A stretch of DNA of 64,000 nucleotides from Bryobacterales bacterium. GTDB lineage: Bacteria; Acidobacteriota; Terriglobia; Bryobacterales; Bryobacteraceae. The translations under genes and the position numbers were made by a program. Positions 8,617 to 21,095 of this stretch are shown in pieces (position 1 is the first letter of the stretch; each line of letters starts with the position of its first letter). The stretch is taken from positions 372,001-436,000 of the forward strand of contig JADJWL010000003.1 in NCBI GenBank assembly GCA_016716385.1, written 5' to 3'. The notes under the pieces are model-generated. The model had not been told where the DNA came from and ran no database searches. It saw only the letters and a program-made list of their open reading frames with translations.

Positions 8617-9215
8617 GCGGTCACCGGACTCAGTTCGCGGCTGGAAATCACGCGGTCGATCATGCCGTACGCCACGGCCTGCTCCGGGTCCATGATGTAG
8701 TCGCGATCGACGTCGCGCGCGACCCGATCGACGTCCTGGCCAGTCGATTCGGCCAGGATCTGGTTTAGCGTCTCGCGCATCCGCAGGATCTCTTTGGCGT
8801 AGATGTCGATGTCGGCCGCCTGGCCGGCGAGGCCGTGCATCGAGGGCTGGTGGATCATGATGCGTGAGTTCGGGAGGCTGAAGCGCTTGCCTTTGGTCCC
8901 GGCGGCGAGCAGAACGGCGCCCATCGAGGCGGCCTGTCCGACGCAAATCGTCACGATATCGGGACGCACGAAGCGCATCGTGTCGAAGATGGCGAGTCCG
9001 GCTGTGATCGACCCGCCGGGCGAGTTGATGTAGACAGAAATGTCCTTCTCAGGATCCTCGGCCTCGAGGAACAGCATCTGGGCGATGACGAGATTCGCAA
9101 TCGCATCGTCGATCGGCGTTCCGAGGAAAATGATGTTCTCCTTGAGCAGGCGCGAGTAGATGTCGTAGGCGCGCTCGCCGCGAGAGGTCTGCTCCACTAC
9201 CATTGGGACCAGCAC
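8613..9215 (-). CDS. clpP: ATP-dependent Clp protease, proteolytic subunit
   Basis: Barrel-forming serine protease that degrades proteins fed by ClpX or ClpA. The catalytic triad is visible: Ser 97 in GQAASMGA, His 122 in MIHQP, Asp 172 in DVDRDY. Oligomer residues such as INSPGG are intact. I start at GTG 9215 (VLVPMVVEQT), the usual ClpP N-terminus, because an AAGGAGG site lies five bases upstream; an ATG four codons later is less favourable. 200 residues. It is not next to tig or clpX here; its neighbour is an SDR gene. Confidence 0.95.
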   Translation of the reverse strand: MLVPMVVEQTSRGERAYDIYSRLLKENIIFLGTPIDDAIANLVIAQMLFLEAEDPEKDISVYINSPGGSITAGLAIFDTMRFVRPDIVTICVGQAASMGAVLLAAGTKGKRFSLPNSRIMIHQPSMHGLAGQAADIDIYAKEILRMRETLNQILAESTGQDVDRVARDVDRDYIMDPEQAVAYGMIDRVISSRELSPVTA

Positions 9216-9220
9216 TGAAC

Positions 9221-9227
9221 CCTCCTT
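9221..9227 (-). promoter_or_regulatory. Ribosome binding site for clpP
   Basis: Reading on the minus strand, AAGGAGG stands five bases before GTG 9215. It fixes the GTG rather than the downstream ATG at 9203 as the clpP start. Confidence 0.7.
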
Positions 9228-9252
9228 GGGTAATCGAAAAGAGGCCGGATCG

Positions 9253-9693
9253 TCAGTCCTTCCGGGACTGCGGCCGCGTGGTGCGCCGGGCGCCGCCAAC
9301 GGCCCGTTCCTGATCCGCCACGGCGCGCGCCAAGTCGGCAATCGTCCAACGCCCCAAACTTTCCATGATACGCGAGTGCAGCGGCTTCCAGCCATCGAGC
9401 GTCCACGGAATGCGCCCGCCCGCATCCGCCAGGGCGCGCCCATCGATCATCTCCACGAGTTCGATGAGGCGGATCTCATGGGCGGGCACGCGGAGGCAAA
9501 ACCCGCCGGTGGGCCCCTTGCTGGACCGCAGGAGTCCCTTGCGGGTCAGTTCCTGGAGGATCTTCGCCAGGAAGTGACCGGGGATCTGTTCGGCGTCGGC
9601 GATCACCCGCGCCATCGAATACTTCCCCTGCGGCGCACGGGCCAGGCAGACAAGCGCCCGGATGGCGTACTCGGCGGAGCGGGAATAGAGCAT
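9253..9693 (-). CDS. Rrf2-family transcriptional regulator
   Basis: A small DNA-binding regulator. The start MLYSRSAEYAIRALVCLA and the winged-helix segment IPGHFLAKILQELTRKGLLRSSKGPTGGF are characteristic of Rrf2. The three-cysteine cluster that binds Fe-S in IscR/NsrR is absent: only Cys near residues 16 and 65 remain, so it is not an Fe-S sensor of that type. The basic tail (ARRTTRPQSRKD) is extra. It follows a Tat-exported unknown by eight bases on the same strand. Confidence 0.85.
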   Translation of the reverse strand: MLYSRSAEYAIRALVCLARAPQGKYSMARVIADAEQIPGHFLAKILQELTRKGLLRSSKGPTGGFCLRVPAHEIRLIELVEMIDGRALADAGGRIPWTLDGWKPLHSRIMESLGRWTIADLARAVADQERAVGGARRTTRPQSRKD

Positions 9694-9701
9694 CGCGATC
9701 C

Positions 9702-10922
9702 TCAGGCCGTGGTGAACGGCGGCCCGGCCTGGCAGAAGGTGGAGTGCTTGCCGGCCTGGTACCGCACGGCCAGTTGCGGCGTCTCAAGGCGGCGGTGCCC
9801 CTGGTAGCGGCTTTCCAGGGCGAAATCGAGCACGCCGCTGGTGAGCTGGGTGCGCTCCACCGGATAGGGCGGGACCCCGGTCTGGAACATCTGCTCGATG
9901 TTCTTCACGAGGCAGCCGAAGTGGTGGTGCGGGCGGCCCGGCTGGAGCCACATCAGCGTCGACAGCGGCTCGGACTGGCCTTCGATGTCGAGCGCCACGG
10001 TGAAATCCTGCACGGCGCCGGTGAGCAGGAACGCCGCCGCCTGCAATCCATCTTTGTAGTCGACCAGGAAGACGTAGGGTGTCGGCACGATCTGGCGCAG
10101 GTCGCCGGGCTTGCGCGTCTCGCTCAGAGAAATCGCGCGGTCGAAGAGGCGCTTGGCCCAGGGGGTCTTGTCGAGGTAATCCCAGACCGCCTGCTTTTCC
10201 AGGCATTGCACGGCAGTGACGCCGGTTTCTCCGCCCGCGCGGCGTTCGACCATGCACTGGAGCGATTCGAGGAGGTGGAAGCCGTAGATATCGAGGCCGC
10301 TGTAGGAAATCGCGACCGCCTTCCGCACGGGCGCGCCGTGGGGCGTGTCGATGGCGGGTTTGCGCAGGGATACCGAAACGGACGAGCCGGCGAGCATCGG
10401 GAAGCGCAGTTCGCGCGAGATTTCGACCATGCGCCGCGCCTTGCGCCAGCTATAGCTGAGGTGCTTGTCATTGAACACGGGGACGGCGCGCCCGCTGCGG
10501 CGGAACTCGTCGGTGATTTCGAGGAACAGCTCGAAGCGCGGGTAGAGTTTCTGCTCCTTGTGGTTGTTGGGATAGTCGCCGTGTTCGCCGATCAGCAGGA
10601 CGCCATCGACCGCCAGGGAGTCGCCGCCCACGGTGAGCGCTTCGGCCACGGTCTCGAAGATCGGCACGCCGTAGCGGCGCGCGCGTTCCCGGCTCATGTC
10701 GGTTTCCGGGATCTGCGCGGTGTACATGGAAACGATCTTCGACTTGGGGTACGGCGCCTGGTCGTTCTGGTTGTAGCCTTCCAGATACTTGCCGACGATG
10801 ACGTCGGAGTGCGAGTTCGGCCGGTAGACCGTCATGATGGCGGCGATCCGCTTCGGGGGGGCTTGCGCCCTGAGGGTGGCGGCGGCGGCCGCGGTCATGA
10901 GAAAGGAGCGTCTGTTGAGCAT
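9702..10922 (-). CDS. Tat-exported protein of unknown function
   Basis: A 406-residue protein with a twin-arginine-type leader (MLNRRSFLMTAAAAATLRAQA), so probably folded before export. The mature part opens with RIAAIMTVYRPNSHSD and contains VDGVLLIGEHGDYP, VFNDKHLSY and GRPHHHFGC. The N-terminal pattern recalls a Gfo/Idh-like Rossmann fold without the GxGxxG loop, and I cannot give a function. The frame is open upstream to 11090, through the next gene; ATG 10922 is chosen for its leader. It lies 17 bases after an MmcQ/YjbR gene and 8 bases before the Rrf2 gene. Confidence 0.75.
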   Translation of the reverse strand: MLNRRSFLMTAAAAATLRAQAPPKRIAAIMTVYRPNSHSDVIVGKYLEGYNQNDQAPYPKSKIVSMYTAQIPETDMSRERARRYGVPIFETVAEALTVGGDSLAVDGVLLIGEHGDYPNNHKEQKLYPRFELFLEITDEFRRSGRAVPVFNDKHLSYSWRKARRMVEISRELRFPMLAGSSVSVSLRKPAIDTPHGAPVRKAVAISYSGLDIYGFHLLESLQCMVERRAGGETGVTAVQCLEKQAVWDYLDKTPWAKRLFDRAISLSETRKPGDLRQIVPTPYVFLVDYKDGLQAAAFLLTGAVQDFTVALDIEGQSEPLSTLMWLQPGRPHHHFGCLVKNIEQMFQTGVPPYPVERTQLTSGVLDFALESRYQGHRRLETPQLAVRYQAGKHSTFCQAGPPFTTA

Positions 10923-10939
10923 CGAATCGTCCTGAGACC

Positions 10940-11302
10940 TCATGATAGCGGCTTGCGGCGCTTCTTCGTTCCTGCTTTCGCTCGCGTGTTCTTCGATACC
11001 CGGAGACTCCAGGCGGTCCGGAGGGCTCCGGTGAGAACATGTTCGGAGGCGGGTTCGAGACGGATATGCGTCATCCCCATGCGGCCCCATCCGCCATGGA
11101 TGGGCAGGAACAGGTCCGGGCGGTCCGCGACGAACGCGGTCTGGATCTCGGGAGTGAGCATCAGGTTGCCGTAGCCGAGGTGTTGGCTGGCCAGCGTGGC
11201 GAAGACACGGCCACCGACGCGGAAATCGACGGCGCCCATGTGGGAGCCTTCTTCGGCGCCGTCCAGGGAAAGGGCGATGCGGCGGAAGTCATCGGGGGTC
11301 AT
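10940..11302 (-). CDS. MmcQ/YjbR family protein
   Basis: A 120-residue cytoplasmic protein. MTPDDFRRIALSLDGAEEGSHMG, then VDFRVGGRVFATL and the C-terminal PIHGGWGRMGMTHIRL segment fit the MmcQ/YjbR (CyaY-like) fold, which may bind DNA; the role is not established. A lysine- and arginine-rich tail (KKRRKP) ends it. First of three minus-strand genes running to 9253, and divergent from the GNAT gene at 11340 with a 37-base gap. Confidence 0.82.
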   Translation of the reverse strand: MTPDDFRRIALSLDGAEEGSHMGAVDFRVGGRVFATLASQHLGYGNLMLTPEIQTAFVADRPDLFLPIHGGWGRMGMTHIRLEPASEHVLTGALRTAWSLRVSKNTRAKAGTKKRRKPLS

Positions 11303-11339
11303 GGAGACGGCGCCTCTGCTGCCATAGACTTATAGAACC

Positions 11340-11840
11340 ATGGCGACGCTCCGGATAGTGCGCGCTCGCGAAACGGACGTCCCTGTGATCTTCGATCTGA
11401 TCCGGGAGTTCGCGGAGTACGAGAAACTGGCGCACACGGTGACGGCGACCGAGGAGCGGCTGCGCGAGACGCTGTTCGGCGCCCGGCCCGCGGCCGAAGT
11501 GCTGCTGGCGTACTGGGACGAAGAATGCGCCGGGCTGGCGGTTTTCTTTCCGGTCTACTCGACGTTCCTGGCGCAGCCTGGATTGTACCTGGAGGACCTT
11601 TACGTGAGGGCGTCGCATCGCGGCCAGGGGATCGGCATGGCGCTGTTGCGACACCTGGCCGGGATCGCCGTCGCGCGCGGCTGCGGCAGGCTGGAGTGGG
11701 GCGTGCTCGACTGGAACGAGCCGGCGATTCAGTTCTACGAGAAGCTGGGCGCGGCGCCGGTGCGGGGCTGGACGAAGTACCGGCTGAGCGGCGAGGCGCT
11801 GGGTACGCTGGCGGCGACGGACCCCGGCGGAACGGCCTGA
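11340..11840 (+). CDS. GNAT family N-acetyltransferase
   Basis: A 166-residue acetyl-CoA-dependent acyltransferase. LYLEDLYVRASHRGQGIGMALL carries the R/Q-x-x-G-x-G/A acetyl-CoA loop, and LEWGVLDWNEPAIQFYEKLGA is the typical C-terminal part. The overall pattern (VPVIFDLIREFAEYEKL near the N-terminus) is like spermidine/spermine or diamine acetyltransferases, but the substrate is not proven. It stands alone, facing away from the MmcQ/YjbR gene. Confidence 0.88.
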   Translation: MATLRIVRARETDVPVIFDLIREFAEYEKLAHTVTATEERLRETLFGARPAAEVLLAYWDEECAGLAVFFPVYSTFLAQPGLYLEDLYVRASHRGQGIGMALLRHLAGIAVARGCGRLEWGVLDWNEPAIQFYEKLGAAPVRGWTKYRLSGEALGTLAATDPGGTA

Positions 11841-11861
11841 CGCCCGGCGGGAGCGAGAGAA

Positions 11862-12260
11862 TCACGCGGGAACTCCCCCTGGCGGCTGCGGCGGGGACTT
11901 GGGGAGAGCGGGCTCTTCGAAAAGATCAGGGTCGAGGGCGATGAAGGCTGCGCGGACGGCGTCGAGTGCGGCGGGGAACGGTTCGAGGGCATAGACCATG
12001 GCTTGGCGAGCGGCGCGCCAGTAGGCGTCCTCGTTGGGATTCACTTTGGCCGCGGCCGGGGTTTCGGGCTCGACGAGGGGCTGGAGCGGGGCGCTGGGTT
12101 TGGCCGGGTTGTAGCCGCGGAGGTGGGCAAAGGCGTGCCAGGCTAAGCCGACGGGCGAGAGGTTCCAGCGGGCGGCGAGGACGTCCCAGCCGGCGCCGGC
12201 GCGGATGGCGGCGTCGATGGCGGCGCGCTCGGGATGACAGCAGATTCTACAGTGCTGCAT
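11862..12260 (-). CDS. Hypothetical protein with Cys-rich N-terminus
   Basis: A 132-residue protein starting MQHCRICCHPERAAIDAAI. The CxxCxHPxR pattern followed by a helix-turn-helix-like segment (AGAGWDVLAARWNLSPVGLAWHAFAHL) recurs in small proteins of unknown role in Acidobacteriota and could be a zinc-bound DNA-binding unit; that is inference. The C-terminus is Pro- and Ala-rich. The start overlaps the end of the upstream gene by 14 bases in another frame, so the two are probably coupled. Confidence 0.6.
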   Translation of the reverse strand: MQHCRICCHPERAAIDAAIRAGAGWDVLAARWNLSPVGLAWHAFAHLRGYNPAKPSAPLQPLVEPETPAAAKVNPNEDAYWRAARQAMVYALEPFPAALDAVRAAFIALDPDLFEEPALPKSPPQPPGGVPA

Positions 12261-12786
12261 GGCGGAGCTCCTGAACGGCGGCGGCTGCTTTGGGGCGCTT
12301 GAGGAGGCGCAGGGTGCGGGCGATGTTGCGGTCGAGGACCGAGAAGTGGTGCTGGGCGCGGGCGATGGCGCCAGAGGCGTCGCGGGCCCAGGCGACGCCG
12401 AGGCAATGGGCGTCGAGGGCGGCGGCGAGGCCGGGGTCGGCGGGCGGGGGCTGATCGCCCCAGAGGTCGCGGCCGGCGGCGTCGAGGGCGTGGGCGGTGA
12501 CGGCGGCTTCGACGCGGGCTGCGCGGCGGGCCATCCAGACCTGGCGGGCGAGCTGGCAGACGAGAAGCTGCTCGTGGGCGGATTCGGGCCGGAATTCGGC
12601 GGTGAGGGAGGCGAGGAGAGCTTCGAAATCGGCCGGGTTTTCGATGGCGGTGACGATGAAGTCGCGGGCCAAGAGGCCTGTGAAGAGACCGTTGCGGGAG
12701 GAACGGGCTTTGCCGCGGGCGGATTTGGGTCCGGTGGAACGCTTCGCATTTATGCGATTGGCGGCGATTTGTTTTTCGGTTGCCAT
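12247..12786 (-). CDS. Hypothetical protein, NRxNAxxSTGPKS family
   Basis: A 179-residue protein opening with ANRINAKRSTGPKSARGKA followed by SSRNGLFTG, the hallmark of a family frequent in Acidobacteriota whose function is unknown to me. The rest is helical and Ala-rich (EQLLVCQLARQVWMARRAARVEAAV). No signal peptide or membrane segment. An AAAGGA site lies about 12 bases before ATG 12786. It pairs with the Cys-rich small gene that follows. Confidence 0.68.
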   Translation of the reverse strand: MATEKQIAANRINAKRSTGPKSARGKARSSRNGLFTGLLARDFIVTAIENPADFEALLASLTAEFRPESAHEQLLVCQLARQVWMARRAARVEAAVTAHALDAAGRDLWGDQPPPADPGLAAALDAHCLGVAWARDASGAIARAQHHFSVLDRNIARTLRLLKRPKAAAAVQELRHAAL

Positions 12787-13538
12787 TGCGTAGGGTGTCC
12801 TTTCACTTGCAGGATGGCATGGAGGTGGAAGCGGACCGGGGACGCCGGAGTGGAGGGGGCTTGTGTTTTGTGGGGGTTAGAGAATTTCGAATCCGTGTGA
12901 CTGAGCCGGGGTGGTTTTTGCAAATTGGGTTTGGATGGGCGGAATTTTTTTTGCGCTGCGCTGGGGCTGCCGGCGGAGGTGCGGCCTTGCATTTCCAATA
13001 TCGCATGGCGGGGGAATGGGGACTAAGAATGACTGGTTTGCGGAGTTCCCGAACGGGTTCCGTGGGCGCGGATGCGCGGTACCGCATCACCCAGCTATCG
13101 CAGGGTGCTATTGGGGTGCGTGGCCCTTCCTGCGCTGTATCCATCCGAACATCTACTCAGCCGCACTTAGCCGAGGATCAACGACCTGCTCCGCCGGATT
13201 GCGCTGGACTGCCGGGTACGGGTCGAGATCGAAACCGCATGAGGGGCACCATCTCTTGGCGCCCTCGCGGCGCTTCAGTAGGTTGGGGTGGCCGTTGATC
13301 GGGGCTTGGTTTTGCCGTTCTCGTGACACCAAAAGGCATTGGCACCGCCTGCCGCCGGTCGAGCGCGAGTTTCTTGCGGACACGCCCGATGAAGCCGGGA
13401 TCGACGGCGGAGGCGCTCACCAACTGTGTAAATAGGGCAGAACCCCGACCAGATCCGACCCTGGCGTTGTTGCCGCTGTTCCATCTATCATTAGCTTTGG
13501 TCCGGCGCTAGCAGGATTACGATCAACGCGAGCCGTTT
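12787..13538. other. 752-base stretch without a supported gene
   Basis: This lies between the acidobacterial hypothetical pair and the defence island. Open frames exist on both strands (for example minus 13153-13383, with a CPSCG motif) but none has a family pattern or good start. The 13150-13440 part reads on the minus strand as pieces of coding-like sequence in different frames, so it may be a decayed gene at the island edge. No tRNA gene was seen that would explain an insertion site. Confidence 0.45.
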
Positions 13539-17059
<3,521 letters not shown>

Positions 17060-17063
<4 letters not shown>

Positions 17064-17962
17064 GTGAGGGACAGTCTCCAACTATTGTGAGGACGTCCGA
17101 GGACATGCTGCTTCAGACGCTGCAAGGCCTTGCGTTTGGGGTACAGGTGCGACACATCGCGACAACGCCACTCAGTTGCTGTTCAGTGTCCGATTCCGTT
17201 GAGGCCGTACTGGCTGCAGACGAATGGAAGCTCTACAGCCAAATTCCCGTGCGAGAGGGAGATTGCACCTGTGGCGTGCTGGAACGGTCTGCCCTCCGCG
17301 ACGTGGACGGGCTCGTGCGCCAAGCCATGAAACCCCTCGACGACTCAATGCTCGTGGCCGCGGGAGCTCCGTTAACCGACTTTTTGCAGATCGCCGCCGG
17401 TAGTACGTATCGGCTCGTCGTTGACGGTGGCAAAGTGAACGGGATCATCACGCGGAGCGACCTGCAGAAACTGCCGGTCCGAATCGTCATTTTCACGTTT
17501 GTCACTAACCTCGAGCTCTTGATGGCGGACGTGATTCGGTCATTCGCTCCTGCCCCCGCCGAATGGAGGCAATACCTCAGCGAAGATCGTCGCGAACGCG
17601 TGAAGAGCAAGTTCGATCAGCTCAGCAGGTCGGATTTCTACGTCGATGAATTGACTTGCACAGATTTCTGCGACAAGCGGACGATTCTCAAGGGCTTTCT
17701 CAATGACCTTTCCAAGGATTTCACCAAGGACCTCAAGCAAATTGAGAAGCTTCGAAATTCTGTTTTTCATGCCGGCGAGTATGCCCAGAACCAGCAGGAA
17801 CTCGCGGTTCTTGTTGACCAATATGAGCGTGCTCGACGGTGGACGAACGACCTACAACGGCGGCTGAGAGAGCATACCGGTGGTGTCAAGACTCCGATTG
17901 CGGCCGGGACTACGTTTGAGGCGACCGACGACGACGTGGCTCAAGCGGAGCGGCCCGCATGA
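17060..17962 (+). CDS. CBS-pair domain fused to a HEPN-like domain
   Basis: A 300-residue protein. Residues ~30-140 look like two CBS motifs (IPVREGDCTCGVLERSAL, then YRLVVDGGKVNGIITRSDL), which in known proteins bind adenine nucleotides. The C-terminal half is helical and contains IEKLRNSVFHAGEY; R232-x4-H237 is the HEPN RNase signature. I infer a nucleotide-controlled HEPN toxin or RNase. The gene begins by ATGA overlap with the helicase and ends by ATGA overlap with the AlbA_2 gene, bounded by a 17-bp repeat. Base composition appears lower in G+C than its neighbours. I do not recall this fusion as a named defence component. Confidence 0.72.
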
Positions 17963-17963
17963 G
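17947..17963 (+). repeat. 17-bp direct repeat, right copy
   Basis: Identical to 17048-17064. Recombination between the two would remove the CBS-HEPN gene exactly, leaving the helicase stop and the AlbA_2 start in place. Confidence 0.85.
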
Positions 17964-19596
17964 CGCAACCCTCGATGAACTGGCTGCCTGGCTCTCTGAA
18001 GCGGAGGGGGAGAGGTTGGAGTTCAAGGAAGCCAAGTCAAACTTCCATTTCGAAACGCTGGCAAGGTACTGCGCGGCCCTGTCCAATGAGGGCGGCGGAA
18101 AGATCATACTCGGCGTGACCGACAGGCGGCCTCGCCGGGTTGTAGGCTCCACAGCGTTCGCGGAGCCCGGCAGGACTGTCGCGGGCTTGGTCGACCGCCT
18201 CGGGATTCAGGTCACGTCCGAGGAAATCCAACATCCCAACGGGCGGGTGCTGGTGTTTCAGGTGCCGCCAAGGCCGGTGGGTGTGCCCATCCAGTCTGAC
18301 GGCGTGTTCTGGGCGCGAGCCGGCGACGAACTGAGGCCGCTCTCCCAGGACCGGTTGCGCAGGATCTTTCAGGAATCCGGACCGGATTTCTCGGCTGAGC
18401 TGCATCCCGACGCAACCATTGACGACCTGGATCCGGCGCTGATCGAGCGCTTCCGCGAGATGTGGATGCGCAAGTCGGGCAACTTGGCTCTGGCGAGCAT
18501 CACTCCCCGGCAGTTGTTGGAGGATGCGGAACTGCTAGCGGGCGACAAGGTGACGCACGCCGCGCTCATCCTGCTCGGGACGCGCCCCGCCCTGGGACGA
18601 CGCCTCGCCCAGGCGGAACTGGTGTTTGAGTATCGGAACAGCGAGGCATCCATCCCCTTCCAGCAGCGAATCGAGTTCCGTTCCGGGTTCCTGGGATGCC
18701 TGGACGAACTGTGGAACACCATCAATCTTCGCAACGAGGTGCTCCAGTACCGTGAGGGATTCTTCGTGGGAGACATCCCTGCATTCAACGAAGCGGTGGT
18801 GCGTGAAGGCGTTCTCAATGCGCTCGCACACCGGGACTACCGTCTCCCTGGTTCCATTTTCGTTCGCCAGTTCCCCCGGCGGCTGGAGATCGTCAGCCCA
18901 GGTGGTTTCCCGCCCGGCATCAACGCCGCGAATATGCTCTGGCGGCAGTCCCCCCGAAATCGTCGGATCGCTGATGCCTGCGCGAAGTGCGGCCTCGTCG
19001 AGAGATCCGGCCAGGGCGCCAACCGGATGTTCGAAGAGTCCATTAAGGAAGGCAAGCCAAGGCCGGACTTCACCGGGACGGACGACTACCAGGTTGAGTT
19101 GACCCTGCGCGGCGAGATTCAGAATCCCGCCTTCCTCGGGTTTCTCCAGAAGATCGGTGCGGAGCGTTTGGCCACCTTCGGTACCAGGGACATCCTCGTC
19201 TTGGACGCCATCCAGCGGGAAGAAACTTTGCCGGAAGATCTCAAGGAGCGGATTCCGCACCTCCTCGACGAGGGCATCGTCGAGCGCATCGGCCGCGGGC
19301 GTGGTGTGCGGTTCATTCTCTCGCGGAAGTTCCACTCCTTTCTCGGGCAGCACGGCGCCTACACGCGGAGGAAGGGCCTCGACAAGGAAACGAACAAGGC
19401 GCTGCTGCTCAAGCACATTCAGGAAAGCGGTTTCCGTGGCGCGGCCATGAAGGAGTTCGAGCAAGTGCTTCCCGCCCTGTCGCGGCGGCAGATCAAAGTG
19501 CTCATCCAGGAACTTCGGACCGAGGAGAAGATCCGGCCCGAGGGTGAGCGGCGCGGGACAAAGTGGTACCCGGGAAATGGAGGTATTGGACATTGA
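17959..19596 (+). CDS. AlbA_2 (Schlafen-type) protein with GHKL-like ATPase region
   Basis: A 545-residue protein. Residues ~1-120 are an AlbA_2 domain: ERLEFKEAKSNFHFETLARYCAALSNEGGG then IILGVTD and VFQVPPRPVGVPIQ. A middle region with VREGVLNALAHRDY and a later one with IVSPGGFPPGI and SGQGANRMFEE form the GHKL-like ATP-binding part found in this family of presumed regulators. The C-terminus carries helical wHTH-like segments. Such proteins are often beside restriction or defence operons. It starts by ATGA overlap with the CBS-HEPN gene; the next gene is 301 bases away, so a new promoter may lie there. Confidence 0.85.
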   Translation: MSATLDELAAWLSEAEGERLEFKEAKSNFHFETLARYCAALSNEGGGKIILGVTDRRPRRVVGSTAFAEPGRTVAGLVDRLGIQVTSEEIQHPNGRVLVFQVPPRPVGVPIQSDGVFWARAGDELRPLSQDRLRRIFQESGPDFSAELHPDATIDDLDPALIERFREMWMRKSGNLALASITPRQLLEDAELLAGDKVTHAALILLGTRPALGRRLAQAELVFEYRNSEASIPFQQRIEFRSGFLGCLDELWNTINLRNEVLQYREGFFVGDIPAFNEAVVREGVLNALAHRDYRLPGSIFVRQFPRRLEIVSPGGFPPGINAANMLWRQSPRNRRIADACAKCGLVERSGQGANRMFEESIKEGKPRPDFTGTDDYQVELTLRGEIQNPAFLGFLQKIGAERLATFGTRDILVLDAIQREETLPEDLKERIPHLLDEGIVERIGRGRGVRFILSRKFHSFLGQHGAYTRRKGLDKETNKALLLKHIQESGFRGAAMKEFEQVLPALSRRQIKVLIQELRTEEKIRPEGERRGTKWYPGNGGIGH

Positions 19597-19897
19597 CGCG
19601 GAATCGTGTTCATAAGGCGGCCCACACCGCGGAAGCTTCATCCGTGTTTTCAGAGACTTATATGGACATCGGCTACCATTCGAATTGCCGGAATGGCCAT
19701 AACGGCGGCCGGCCCGATCGGATCGAAGCGAGGCGGCCGGTAGTTTCCAGAGGACCATAGGTATGCGCCGGGATAGCTCCTTTGGCGCGAAACGGCTCAA
19801 AGGGGACTCGATGGACCTTGTGTGTTCAAGGACTTATATCCGTCGGCCTCTGGGCCATTGCTTCTGTCGGGTGCAAAACAGGTAGCTGAGAGACGTG
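19597..19897 (+). other. Intergenic stretch before the methyltransferase
   Basis: No supported gene. It holds two copies of ACTTATAT (near 19656 and 19832), GC-rich inverted segments around 19705-19740, and a 40-codon open frame at 19763-19885 without family features. It is the only sizeable gap inside the island and the natural place for a promoter or operator of the methyltransferase unit. Confidence 0.4.
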
Positions 19898-21055
19898 ATG
19901 AAGAAGAAGCTGATTGAAGTCGCGTTGCCGCTGGAGGCGATCAACAAGGAGTCGGCGCGGGAGAAGTCAATCCGGCACGGGCACCCGTCAACGTTGCATC
20001 TCTGGTGGGCGCGACGGCCGTTGGCGGCATGCAGGGCGGTGCTGTTCGCTTCGCTGGTGGATGACCCTTCGAGCCTTCCCGAACAGTTCCCGACCGAAGC
20101 CGACCAGGACCGGGAGCGGCAGCGGCTTTTCCGGTTGATCGAGAAGCTTGTGCTGTGGGAGAACTCGAACAACCGTGCAGTGCTGGATGAAGCGCATGCG
20201 GAGATCATGAAATCTACGGGCGGCAATCCGCCCCCGATCTACGATCCCTTCTGCGGTGGCGGATCGATTCCACTCGAAGCGCAGCGGCTGGGGCTCGAAG
20301 CGCACGGCAGCGACCTGAACCCTGTCGCTGTCCTCATCACGAAGGCTCTCATCGAGATTCCGCCCAGGTTCGCCGGGCAACCGCCGGTGAATCCTGCTGC
20401 GAAGAAGAAGATGAGCGGGAAGGGCATGTGGACCGGTGCCCGCGGGCTGGCCGATGACGTGCGGTACTACGGTCGGTGGATGCGTGACCGGGCCTTCGAG
20501 CGCATCGGAGGACTATATCCGAAGGTGAAGTTGCCAGAGGAGAACGGCGCAGGAGAGGCAACGATTATCGCGTGGCTTTGGGCGCGGACCGCAAAGTGCC
20601 CAAATCCAGCGTGTGGAGCGGAGATGCCTCTCACTCAGTCTTTTGACCTTTCGAAGAGGCCAGGGAGCGAGGCTTGGGTCGACCCCGTGGTCAACATCGA
20701 GACAAAGGAAGTTCGGTTTCTTGTCAGGATCGGCCCCGGTGGCACTACTAGGTCTGGAACTGTGAACCGGCGGGGTGCGTCTTGTGTCGTTTGTGGTACG
20801 TCGGTTCCCTTCGACCACATTCGTAATGAAGGTAGGGCCGGGCGCATCGGTAGTCAACTGATGTCGACTATCGCAGATGGGCCTCGAGGGCGGGTCTTCT
20901 TGTCACCCTCGGCGGAGCAGGAACAAGTTGCATGCAATGTTCATCCTACAAACTCTCCCGATACGGCACTCCCGGAGCAAGCGCTCGGGTTCCGCGTTCA
21001 GCTCTATGGAATGACCGAACACCGGCACCTGTTCACGGCTCGCCAGTTGACGATG
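19898..21055 (+). pseudogene. DUF1156 DNA methyltransferase, N-terminal part before the IS
   Basis: First 386 codons of an adenine-type DNA methyltransferase. The DUF1156 region opens it (LIEVALPLEAINKESAREKS, then HPSTLHLWWARRPLAA). The SAM-binding motif I is YDPFCGGGSIPLEA (about residues 115-128) with SDLNPVAV next. A zinc-ribbon-like pair follows (CPNPACG, CVVCG). The reading breaks at 21055, inside FTARQLTM, where an IS begins; the frame runs on to a stop at 21133 inside the IS. ATG 19898 is preceded by an in-frame GTG at 19895. DUF1156 enzymes accompany DUF499 ATPases and helicases in loci labelled anti-phage. Confidence 0.88.
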
Positions 21056-21095
21056 CGGCGCGTGTCAACGACTTTGAGACACCAGGCCAGGGAGT

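Noticed and set aside
9744..11174. Open plus-strand frame of about 476 codons
   Set aside because: Lies opposite the Tat-exported unknown and MmcQ genes; composition is of a shadow and there is no start signal.
13153..13383. Zinc-finger-like protein (CPSCG) on the minus strand
   Set aside because: Too short, no good start, pattern limited to one CxxC; kept only as a possible relic.
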